Source: Thecamonas trahens ATCC 50062 (taxonomy: Eukaryota > Apusozoa > Apusomonadida > Apusomonadidae). Taken from it: DNA of 64,000 nt. The position numbers and the translations under genes were made by a program. Below the pieces are notes generated by a model, which was given only the letters and a program-made list of their open reading frames with translations, had not been told where the DNA came from and made no database searches. Of the stretch, positions 51,302-60,509 are shown piece after piece. The stretch is taken from positions 40,058 through 104,057 of the forward strand of contig NW_013657657.1 of NCBI RefSeq assembly GCF_000142905.1, in the 5' to 3' direction. Position 1 is the first letter of the stretch. Every line of letters starts with the position of its first letter.

Positions 51302-54300
51302 TTACCCAGACACCCGCAGCGCTCCGTTTTCAAAGCCAAACACAAACATCCGCGAGAGCGGGAGCACACGCACCACAGAGAGCGCGTCCTTGGTCCGCAC
51401 GCACTGCATCCGCAGCATCCGCATCTCGCTACTCTCCAGTGCCCCGTCGTGGAGCAAGTTTGCCACAGAGAGCAGCGAGCCGCCCACGCCAAACAGCTGC
51501 CGCCCGTGGTACGCCAGCGACGCCACCGGATCGCGGTGCCCGTGCCCGCGCGAGAGCAGCCGCGGCGCCCCGTGTCCGAGTGCGTTCCACACCGCCACGC
51601 TGTGGTCCGACGATGACGTCACAAGCACTTGCGGGCCAGAGTCCAAGCTTAGCAGCTTCATGTCCAGCACCTGCGAGCTGTGCGCCCGCCACGCCTGCAC
51701 AAAGTTGCCCGCACGCAGATCGAGCGTAGACACGTGCCCGGTCGAGAGCCCCGCCAGCACCGCACACGCAGGCTCTGACGCCACAAGCGTTCGCACGTAC
51801 GTCGCTGCCCCCGCAGATGCAGACGCAGGCATGGCGTGCCACTCGTGGAGCGCACGCGGCGTCCGCACATCAAAGAACCGGATCGTCGACTCGAGCGTCC
51901 CGCCCAGCACGAGCGACGCGTGTCCCACGTGCGCAAGCGATAGCATCGGCGATGTTCCCTCGTACGACGCAACCGTCGCCCCAGTCTCCACATCCCATAC
52001 GTGCAACTGCGAGTCGCACGAGACTGCGTGCCCCGCAAACGGAAGAAGGACCACGTCGTGGAGCGCCTCGCTATGCCGCGAGTACACCGCGCTCCGCTCC
52101 GTCCCGTCCAGCCGCCACACGCTCGCGCTGCCGTCGCGCGAGGCAGAGACAAGGATCCGCTCGTCACCAGAGACCGCCACCGCCCGCACCCGGTCGCTGT
52201 GACCCTCCAGCACGCCCACCGGGCGGTCCTCAGGCTCCCAGTGCTTGCGCCACTCGGCAACGCCTGTTCCGCGAAGCGGTGGCATCGCGCCCGCCCACAC
52301 AGCCACGGGCGATTCGCTATCCAGCGCACGCCGCCGCATCGTCGGCACCACGCCGGGACCCACTCCGCTCGCCACCAGCTCGTTCGCCTTCAGTTCCGCC
52401 GCTCCCGACGAAAGGTGCGTGTACATGAGCGCCTCAATGAGCTCTGCGTTCTCGATCTCGCGCCGCATCGTTACCTGGCCCACAAGCCGGCAGAGTGTGT
52501 GGTACACCAGGCATGCAAACTCAGGCGTGTGAAGGTCGGACGCCTCGCCGCCGCCAGCATGCCGCCACAGCGGCTCGGCCTCCATGCTCTCATAAAAGTC
52601 GTCATAGTCAGCCAAGTACAACGCAAACCGGTCGATTGCGTGCGCACGCACTGCGTCCGGCCCGATCACCTCGGCCACACGCATGCAGAGCCCGGCTGCG
52701 AGCCGGAACACCTCTTCAGAGTCCATCGGCGGGTGGAGAAGAAAGTCAAACAATGCTGTCGACGGCACGACCAGCGTGTTGAGCACCACCTCGCTGTCAA
52801 GCTCGTCCAGGAACGCGCCCACAAGCCGGAGAAGGCCAATGACTCCGCTCACCGGCGCGCGGTCGCCGCGCCCCACTGCCCGGCTCAGATGGTACATCAC
52901 AAACGGAATGACGTGGTGTGAGAGCGCAGGCTCGCCCACGCTTGCCACGCACCGGATTGCAAGCTCGGTCACAGCCTCGCTCGCCCCACGCGCCACAGCA
53001 ACAACGAGCGGCATGACCACAAACTTGAGGCCGACCACAGGCAGGAAGACCTCCACAAGGAGCTTCTCCAGCTGCAGCGCAAGGAGCGACACAAACTCCA
53101 GACTTCCATCCACCACAAGCTCGATGACTGCCGGAAGGATCTCAGTGACCACAAACGCGCCGCCAAACGCCACCATCACGCTCCGCACATACTCGGCGTC
53201 CAGCAGGAGCGCCGCGTACTGCGGCTCGCTCGCAGCCTCGGACAACTGCCCGTACAGAGCAACTACGCGCGACTTGAGCATCCGCCCGGAGAGTTGAGGC
53301 CCCAGGTGCCGCACAAGCGCAAGCACAATTCGTGCCGCGTCCACGCTCGCCTTGCTTGCATCCTCGACAGGCAAGCTCACCGGGAGCACAAGCTCGAGCA
53401 TGTCAAGCTTCGACATGTACGCCGCCCCATCCAGTAACGCCTCCAGCACAGACAACGGGTCGTGCCCGCTAGCTCGCGCCTCCCGCACTGCCGCCACTGC
53501 CTCAAACGCTTCCCGCAATGCGGCAGGGAAGAGGCCCGCCGTCAGAGCCGCAGCAGCCAAGCCTGATTGCGCTCCGCGAATGGCACTGAGCAGCTGCTCG
53601 CCCACGCCAACTCCGTCTTGCATCGCCAGCAGCAGCGGCTCCAGCACGCCCGCCAGCGCCACGCAGTCTCCCGCCTGCGACCGGCTCTCGCCCGACGCCA
53701 CAAACGGCTCTAGCCACCGCTGCGCAAGCGCCTCAAACTCGCCGCATGTCTCGTGCGCGTCGAGCGCGTACGTCAGCGCATCCAGTGCAGCCGTCCGCTC
53801 CACCTGAATCGGCGCCGGCGTAAAAAACGGACCAACCCCTGTGCTGCTGCTTGGTGTCGCACTGCTCGTCACCGACGACGACCGGCGCCGCGCCTCGACC
53901 GCAAGTGCCAGCCCGCTGCCGCCGGGCCCGCTGTCGGACCCGGTAGCGCCGCCTCCGCCGTCGGACACGACCGGCCCGGACCCAGGCCCGATCCCGGCCC
54001 CGCCTCCTCCGGGCGAGCCGGTGCTCTTACCCGAGTTTGGGCTTCCGCCTTGAACAGGCCCTCCCACTGGCGTTCCACTCCGCGGCGCCGGATCCAGGAC
54101 AGGCAAGCCCGAAGAGGCTGCCGGTGACGACGGGTTGGTCACCCGCCCGCGCAGCCGCTCGATCGGCTCGGTCAGCCGGCGGAGCGCAGACATGAGGCCT
54201 GTCGACGTCGAGCTGCTTGATGCCCCTCCTCCCGGCGCGGTTGCTGCCGTCGGTGACACCAGCCGCCTACTGCTTCCGCCGCCCACCCCGCTTGCCGCAA

Positions 54301-56005
54301 TCCCAATCGACGGCGCCGACCGCGAGCCGTGCAGCCTGGCTCCGCTAACGCTACCAGCCGTCGGGCTCTGCATCTCGCCCGCTGATGCCATTGAGTCGAA
54401 CGAATCCTGTGTCTGCAGCAGCGTGTCGAGCGCCTTGCAATCACCGACCGAAGCGTCCAACTCGGCGCTGGGGACCGCGTACGCGGCGTTGGGCGGGAGC
54501 GCCCGGCCGGTCGACCGCACGTGCTTGCGCGGGTGCGGTGCGTCAAAGAGCTTGACAAAGCCGAGCGCTGAGCCGAGCCCCATGCTCGACGTCGAGAGCG
54601 GCACGTTCTTGGCCTGCACCGCGTGCTCGCCCGAGAGCTTGTAGCCAAAAGTCAGGTCGATCCAGTTGTGCAGTTCAGCTGAGACCGCCGGTGACTCGAG
54701 GAGCGCAGCGTGTGCCGCAATAAAGGCCTCGGCCGTCGGCGCCCACGACGGGAGCGCCAGCGACGGCATGTCCGGGTGGATCGAGTCAAAGATTGACGGG
54801 TCGGTGAAGAACTGCGGAATGGCCTCGTCCGGCGACCAGACGTAGAGCCGCTCCAGCGATGAAGGGTACTCGTTCGGCTCCCACTTGGACCGGACCACCG
54901 AAGTGAGAACCTCAACCGGCGTGACCCGTGCCATGTACGCGAAGAACGTGATGTCCGAGAGCGCGTGCGTAATGTGGTGCGGCGGTGACGCCGCTGAGTA
55001 CATCATGTCCAGCTGGGCGTCTCCCTTCTTGAGCCGATACTTGGACTTGCTCAGGTCGCGGAGTGCGCCCGGATCGGAAGCGCTCGCTCCGCTAAAGTCG
55101 GTGATCCATGGGAGAATGGCGTGAAAGTGCGGCTCGCCTACCGTCCGCCCCACCGCCGCATTGAGTGCCATCAGATACTCAAAGTTGCTCACACCGCCCG
55201 CCACCCAAGCCGCCGTCAACGAGCTGGTGCCCGCCGGGGCGCGCAGCACCGCCGCCGCCGCAGCCGCCGCCCGGAGCACCGCCCCGCCGCTCGGCGGATC
55301 CATCGTGAGCAGCAGCGCCGGTGAGAACCGCAGCGCCTGCGGCGCAAGACCGCCGTGCACCACCCCGCGCGCGTGCACCGCTGCAAGCCCCTGTACCGCC
55401 TGGTACGCCACAAACAGCCGCTGGTTGAGCGAGAGCGGATGGAGCGTCGCGTGCGCAAGCACCCGCGTCAAGTCCCACGGCTCGCGTGCTACCTGAACCA
55501 CACCATTCTCCAGCGTCACTTCACGCGGCAGTGTGGGATGAACCGGCTTCAGCCACCGCTCGCCATCCCTCTGGGCATACACCGCGTCGAGCGCCGCCTC
55601 CACCCCGCCTTCCACAATCAGCCCGGTGCCCGCCGCCGCCGCCTCCGACTCGACATCCGCGCCAGCTATGGAGCTCCACGGGCCACCGAGCGAGGCCAAG
55701 TACGCATCCAGCGAAATGCTTCCCTCGTGCTCGCTCCCGTTGCCACCACTGACCGCATCGCCCACCGACAGCGACCACGGCGAGCTGCAGCTGTTCGCGA
55801 GGAGCGATCGCCGAGGAATGTGGCCGCGATTGCTGCTCTTGGCGGAGGCGGCAGCATTGGCCACGCACTCGTGTTTGCCATCTCCACCATTTCCTCCAAC
55901 TCTGCCACTTGCGCCGTGACCGTCCCTGTCATCGCCGTCCCCCACCACGCCGCAGTCGGTGACCACCACCAGCCGCCGCACCTCAGCCCCTTGCCACGCC
56001 GACAT
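51302..56005 (-). CDS. WDR81/GFS12-like protein: kinase-like region, BEACH domain, WD40 repeats
   Basis: The protein has ~1,567 residues from the ATG at 56005 (MSAWQGAEVRR), chosen to exclude a Cys/Val-rich leader made by a CA microsatellite; the first ~90 residues are weakly supported. Residues ~175-230 hold a kinase-like remnant (LSLNQRLFVAYQAVQGLAAV; HARGVVHGGLAPQALRF). Residues ~271-470 are a BEACH domain (VSNFEYLMALNAAVGRTVG; LPWITDFSG; HHITHALSDITFFAYMARVTP; WIDLTFGYKLSGEHAV). A long Ala/Ser/Gly insert and a helical middle follow. The C-terminus has about six WD40 blades (VLEGHSDRVRAVAVSGDERI; SASRDGSASVWR; SSSDHSVAVWN). Kinase-like, BEACH and WD40 in this order match WDR81 of animals and GFS12 of plants, which act in endosomal trafficking. 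No PH-BEACH segment is obvious. Confidence 0.85.
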   Translation of the reverse strand: MSAWQGAEVRRLVVVTDCGVVGDGDDRDGHGASGRVGGNGGDGKHECVANAAASAKSSNRGHIPRRSLLANSCSSPWSLSVGDAVSGGNGSEHEGSISLDAYLASLGGPWSSIAGADVESEAAAAGTGLIVEGGVEAALDAVYAQRDGERWLKPVHPTLPREVTLENGVVQVAREPWDLTRVLAHATLHPLSLNQRLFVAYQAVQGLAAVHARGVVHGGLAPQALRFSPALLLTMDPPSGGAVLRAAAAAAAVLRAPAGTSSLTAAWVAGGVSNFEYLMALNAAVGRTVGEPHFHAILPWITDFSGASASDPGALRDLSKSKYRLKKGDAQLDMMYSAASPPHHITHALSDITFFAYMARVTPVEVLTSVVRSKWEPNEYPSSLERLYVWSPDEAIPQFFTDPSIFDSIHPDMPSLALPSWAPTAEAFIAAHAALLESPAVSAELHNWIDLTFGYKLSGEHAVQAKNVPLSTSSMGLGSALGFVKLFDAPHPRKHVRSTGRALPPNAAYAVPSAELDASVGDCKALDTLLQTQDSFDSMASAGEMQSPTAGSVSGARLHGSRSAPSIGIAASGVGGGSSRRLVSPTAATAPGGGASSSSTSTGLMSALRRLTEPIERLRGRVTNPSSPAASSGLPVLDPAPRSGTPVGGPVQGGSPNSGKSTGSPGGGGAGIGPGSGPVVSDGGGGATGSDSGPGGSGLALAVEARRRSSSVTSSATPSSSTGVGPFFTPAPIQVERTAALDALTYALDAHETCGEFEALAQRWLEPFVASGESRSQAGDCVALAGVLEPLLLAMQDGVGVGEQLLSAIRGAQSGLAAAALTAGLFPAALREAFEAVAAVREARASGHDPLSVLEALLDGAAYMSKLDMLELVLPVSLPVEDASKASVDAARIVLALVRHLGPQLSGRMLKSRVVALYGQLSEAASEPQYAALLLDAEYVRSVMVAFGGAFVVTEILPAVIELVVDGSLEFVSLLALQLEKLLVEVFLPVVGLKFVVMPLVVAVARGASEAVTELAIRCVASVGEPALSHHVIPFVMYHLSRAVGRGDRAPVSGVIGLLRLVGAFLDELDSEVVLNTLVVPSTALFDFLLHPPMDSEEVFRLAAGLCMRVAEVIGPDAVRAHAIDRFALYLADYDDFYESMEAEPLWRHAGGGEASDLHTPEFACLVYHTLCRLVGQVTMRREIENAELIEALMYTHLSSGAAELKANELVASGVGPGVVPTMRRRALDSESPVAVWAGAMPPLRGTGVAEWRKHWEPEDRPVGVLEGHSDRVRAVAVSGDERILVSASRDGSASVWRLDGTERSAVYSRHSEALHDVVLLPFAGHAVSCDSQLHVWDVETGATVASYEGTSPMLSLAHVGHASLVLGGTLESTIRFFDVRTPRALHEWHAMPASASAGAATYVRTLVASEPACAVLAGLSTGHVSTLDLRAGNFVQAWRAHSSQVLDMKLLSLDSGPQVLVTSSSDHSVAVWNALGHGAPRLLSRGHGHRDPVASLAYHGRQLFGVGGSLLSVANLLHDGALESSEMRMLRMQCVRTKDALSVVRVLPLSRMFVFGFENGALRVSG

Positions 56006-56900
56006 ACACAGGCAGACACGCACACGCACACAGGCACACACACACACTCACACGCACACGCACACACGCACACGCACACAGTAGTGAAGAAGCCCTCTCC
56101 TTTCCCACCTTACTCTGCTTCCCTGCAAGAGTACAGCGACAAGTATCCCCCCCTGTGTCACCCTGCCCGTCTGCCTGGCCACACACGCTCCGCCCCTGCC
56201 ACCACCCCCCCCCCCCCCCCCACCCCACCCCCACCACCACCACCACCCCCCCGGCATCGCACGAAGATGGCAACGATCTGGAGGTAGATGAGTGTGAGAG
56301 GGAGAGAAGCATGAGTATGCGCTGCTGGCTGAGGATATAAGGGGGCTACAGGCTGGTTTCCCTGCCCATGTATGCCTCCCAGGGGGGAGGGAGGGGCAGG
56401 GGGGGAAGAAGGAGGAGGGACTTTGTGCGCGGAGAATTGGTGATCACCGAAGATGAGTCGCAGAGAGAGACCTACCTGGTCATGACGGTAGGATGAATCA
56501 CACATCAGCGGGGATGGGGATGGAGAGGAAGAGGTGGGAATCAGAAGGTATATATATATACATATGATTTTAAATATGTGTGTGTGTGCATGTATGTGTG
56601 TGTGTGTATGCGTGTCTCTCTCTCTCTCTCGCTTTCTCTGTGTCTGCAGTGCGCAGTTATCCCATGATCAGACCATGATCTCTCTCTGCGATGCACAACG
56701 TCACAGCCTACAACACACCACATACATCCTCCACACATGCCCAATCCCCAATCAACTCATCCCCCCCCCCCCCTCCTCCCCTCCTCCCTCTCTCCCTCCT
56801 TCTTCTCTAATCAAATCGATCCTCCCCCCGAGAGGCAACGGTCGTCGTCCGGGGCCAACCACGGCCGACCAACAGAGGCCGACACCCGACTCTTTCCACA
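56006..56900. promoter_or_regulatory. Divergent intergenic region rich in simple repeats
   Basis: These 895 bp lie between the BEACH gene (minus) and NHP2 (plus). In order: a (CA)n tract 56,007-56,081; C and CCACC runs 56,205-56,253; G-rich 56,380-56,412; a short (TA)n at 56,550-56,562; (TG)n and (TC)n 56,577-56,632; and a C/T tract 56,760-56,812 that leads toward the NHP2 start. This is the longest gene-free stretch in the window. I see no RNA gene. Confidence 0.6.
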
Positions 56901-57527
56901 ATGCAGGCCATGGAGATTGAGAGCAACACAGCCGACGTGTGCGCCATTGCCCAGCCCCTTGCCGACGACAAGCTGACCAAGAAGATCTTCAAGGTCATCA
57001 AGAAGGGTACGCCCCCTCTTCCCTCCCCCCCCCCTTCTCCCCTCCCCCCCCCCCTCCGACAGTCCGGGTGGCTGCCCATCCAGGCCTCCATCCCGCACCC
57101 TCTCCCCCCCTCCCCTACCCCCCCCCCCACCCACGCAACCACCACTCACTGCCTCCACCCCCTGTACCCTACAACTTGTGTGTGTCCGTGTCCGTGTCTG
57201 TATGTGTTTGTGTGAATAGCTGGCAAGGAGAAGCTCATCCGGCGTGGGGTCAAGGAGGTGGTCAAGGCTATCCGTAAGGGCGGCAAGGGCTTTGTGGTCC
57301 TCGCTGGCGACATTTCGCCCATTGATGTCATTTCGCATATTCCCATCATGTGTGAGGATGCTGGCATCACCTACATCTACGTGGCTTCAAAGGAGGACCT
57401 TGGTGCTGCATCGGGTACCAAGCGCCCGACTTCGGTCATCCTTGTTACTGTCGATGACTCGTTCAAGTACAAGGAGCTGTACGATGAGGCCGTCGCTGCC
57501 GCTGCCGCCCTCGCCCCCTCGTTCTGA
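56901..57527 (+). CDS. NHP2: NHP2, H/ACA snoRNP protein (L7Ae family), two exons
   Basis: Exon 1 is 56901-57006, the intron is 57007-57219 (213 nt, GTACGC...AATAG), and exon 2 is 57220-57527, giving 137 residues. The splice falls inside a codon and rebuilds KVIKK-AGKEKLIRRGVKEV, matching NHP2. The L7Ae/kink-turn-binding core is clear: IRRGVKEVVKAIRKGGKG, VVLAGDISPIDVISHIPIMC and DLGAASGTKRPTSVILV. NHP2 works with dyskerin, GAR1 and NOP10 in nucleolar pseudouridylation guided by H/ACA RNAs (and telomerase RNA in animals). The leader IAQPLADDKLTKKIFK distinguishes it from SNU13 and from ribosomal eL30/eL8 relatives. It is convergent with the SH3 gene across 156 bp. Confidence 0.94.
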
Positions 57528-57683
57528 TCATCAGCGCTCTCCTCTCTGGCACCGTCGCTGCTCGCCGGGCTCACGCTCGCTTGGCCTCTGCAGTCACTGC
57601 GCCTCACTCTTGTCGCTCCCCCCCTCCTCCTCACCACCACACCTATCGCCGCTGTAAACGGACTCTACACTCTGCAGCCTTGC

Positions 57684-59910
57684 TCACCGCCGTTCAAACG
57701 GCACCCGCGGTGCAAGATGCGATCGCAGGTTGACTGCCTGGTTCAGCTTGAGCTCCATCTGGTCGTGGATGGAGAACAGCAAGCTCTTCAGGCTGCGGAT
57801 CGTCCGGGTCGATACCTCCAGCTGGCCCATCAGTTGGCGCTTGGCCACCAGTTCCATCTCCAGCTGCTGCTGGCGCGAGGCAAGCTGCGAGACCACGGTC
57901 GACTTTTCCATCTGCGCCGTCTTGATCTTGGCCTTGGCTCGCGCGAGCAGGTGCTCGTACGCGCCCTGGATGTCCAGCAGCGCCGCCCGGTGCTTGCCCT
58001 CGAGCTCGATCTTGAGGGCGAGGACCTGCTCCTCGGACGGCGGCGCCGGCGGCCGGGGCGATGCCGATGCCTGGGTGCTTGCCGTCGGCGAAGACGCGGC
58101 GCGGTTCGATTGGCGAGCCTCAGCCCGCGATGCGCCGCCGGCCAGCAGCGGCTCGAGCGGGCGCGCCCCAGGATGCCGCAGCGCCGTCTCCAGCATGGCG
58201 ATGTTAGCCCGTTGGCTCACGCCATGGAAGTCCATCGACGCGATGAGCGCGTGCGCCTCGGCGAGCTCGGCGTCTTTGTCGGCGAGCTGCAGCTTGAGCT
58301 CACGGACCTCGACCATCAGCTCGACATTGCGCTTTTTGGCCGCTTTAGCTCGTGCTCGTAGCGCGGCCGATGGCGCCTCGGCCAGCGCGAGGTTGGTCGC
58401 CGATGCCGAGTTGGCCATGAGCGCTACGCGCTCGCGCTCCAGCTCGAGCTGCGCCTCCAGCTTGGCGTTGGCCCGTTCCAACTCGGCAATGCGCTTCATC
58501 AGTGCACGCTCCCGGCCCTCAGCCTCCTTCTCGCGCGCCAGGAATGTTTGAACGAGCTCAGTGTCCATGCTCGGCACAAGTTGCGTCTCCGACATGCTCC
58601 CTGATACCCTTGATGCTTCAGTGCGCGGGCTGCCTCCGGCTTGCGACCGCGACCGCGACCGCGAGCCTACTGCTCGCTTCTGCCGCCGAGCCTCGCCGTC
58701 CTTTTGCGCCTGCGACTTGGATCGCCGCCGCACCAGGCTCGGGCTTGACTCGGCTTGCATCGAGTCGAGCATGCGCGACTTGTCGTCTGGCCGTCCCACC
58801 ACAGCCGGAGTCGACTGCCGCCGCTTCATCCTCAGCGCCATCGCTGTTGCCGCCGCCGATGGCGGCGGCTCGTCTGGAGTCACTGCCTTACCCTCGGCAG
58901 CCGCCCGCGAGCGTGATGCCGACCGCGAACGTGAACGCGAGCGCGAGCGCGAGCGTGATGCCGACGCCGACCGCGAGCCAAACACATCACCACCATCACC
59001 GTCACCCGACATGTTGTCGACATCGTGTGCCGTGTCGTCGTCGCTGTTGTCCAGCAGCGCGTGAACGTATGACGCAACCGAGTCGCCGTCAGTGCCGATG
59101 TCGATCAAGACCATCGACTCGCCAGACGCCTGCGCCGCCGCCTGGTCATCAGAGCCTGCATCGGCTCTGTCGTCTCTTTGTGGCTCGTCCACCTGGCCGC
59201 AATCGCTGCCAACGCTCGCTGCGTCGTCGTTGCACTCGGTGGTCTCTGCCCCAAACTCAGACTTGAACTCTGTGAGCATCGAGTCAGGATCCGACTTGAA
59301 AAAGTCGGTGGTCGGCTGCGAAACGTCGGCTGCGGGCTCGTGGGCAATCTCAACGACTAGCGATGACGGGATGCGACCCTCGCCAGGAATGCCGACCACC
59401 GAGCCCATGAGCCATTGCGACGAGATCCTCGACGTGATTGTCAGCAGATCACCCTTTTCAAAAAAAAGATGCCCACTCGACAGCGGCTCATAGTCGTCGA
59501 GCGCCCGGACCGTGTACCCTGACGGCGCGACCACCGACGGCGCGACCGCCGACAGCGCCGTCGTCTCGAGCTGCGGCCGCCCATCCTCGCTTGCGTCGCT
59601 GCTCCCGCTCCCATCAGCGCTTGCCTCGGCCTCACCATCGTCGCTTGCCTCGACCTCGACGTACTCGACGACTTCTTCGTATTCGTACTCGGCCTCGGCC
59701 TCGTCCCCAGCCTCGGCCTCGCCCCCAGCCTCGCCGCCAGCCTCAGCCTCGACCTTAGCCTCAGCCTCAGCCTCGCCGCCAGCCTCAGCCTCAGCCTCGC
59801 CCTCAGCCTCAGCCTCGCCGCCAGCCTCAGCCTCAGCCTCGCCCCCAGCCTCGCCGTCAGCCTCGGCCTCGGCCTCAGCACTAGCGCCTCGGTCCTGATC
59901 AGCCTCTACG

Positions 59911-59948
<38 letters not shown>

Positions 59949-60350
59949 GGCAGTGGCAGCAGTGGCATCCGGAGACACAGGCATGGAACCAATGAGGTCG
60001 AGAAAGTTCGAAGGGACATGGCCCTCGATGCCATCTGCGCCAAAGGCAGTCCACCACCTGCCGGTTGCGTCTGTGACGGTCATGACCTCGCCCTTGACCA
60101 TGTTGATCTGGCCCACGCGTTGGGCGGAGAAGGCATACTGTGCGATGGCAAAGGAAGCCCCATCTGGCGGAGTGGCTAAAGTCAGATAGTTTGCAGGCAC
60201 CAGGCCCTTTGCCTCTCTCAGCGATGCCTCCCACCACTGTCCCACAGCCGAGTGCAGCAGGAGCAGGTCGTTGGCGGCAAAGGACAGCTGCCCGCCCTGA
60301 CTCGCCTGAAAGGTATGCAGCGCACGCGCCACTCTGGGCGTGCTAGCCAT
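57684..60350 (-). CDS. Scaffold protein with three SH3 domains, acidic EA-rich linker and C-terminal coiled coils
   Basis: The protein has 888 residues from the ATG at 60350. SH3-1 (~7-57: ARALHTFQASQGGQLSFAAN; WWEASLREAKGLVPANYL) and SH3-2 (~67-120: AQYAFSAQRVGQINMVKGEV; GIEGHVPSNFLDLI) are adjacent at the N-terminus. A poly-Ala run and ~100 residues of Glu/Ala/Gly repeats follow, then SH3-3 (VRALDDYEPLSSGHLFFEKG; GEGRIPSSLVVEI). Next come an acidic region, an RS-dipeptide run (SRSRSRSRSRS), a basic stretch and two predicted coiled coils (RIAELERANAKLEAQLELER; VELMVEVRELKLQLADKDAE). SH3 scaffolds of this kind bind Pro-rich ligands in actin or endocytic assemblies; the exact orthologue is unknown. 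No intron is needed. It is divergent from the TBC gene across 159 bp. Confidence 0.85.
59690..59945. repeat. GCCTCAGCCTCG-type minisatellite plus (AGC)n in the SH3 gene
   Basis: Tandem 6-bp units (GCCTCA/GCCTCG, with CCCGCCAGCC interruptions) from about 59,690 to 59,880 encode Glu/Ala/Gly repeats. An adjoining (AGC)n run at about 59,910-59,945 encodes poly-Ala on the minus strand. Confidence 0.9.
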
Positions 60351-60509
60351 CACTCCACCTCCCTCTCCACCTGTTTGCTATCCCTCTTCTTCCCCCCTCC
60401 CTCCTCTCGCTCTCTTCCAGAGTCGAGTGTGCCTGCCACCGCCTGCCTCCCCTTCCCCCCCCCCTCCCCCCCCTCCCTCCCTATCCACACCTCACTCCCA
60501 TCCCCAGCC

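Noticed and set aside
60155-60200. tRNA-like string GGCGGAGTGGCTAA
   Set aside because: It lies inside the conserved SH3 coding region, and no acceptor stem, anticodon arm or T-loop can be built around it.
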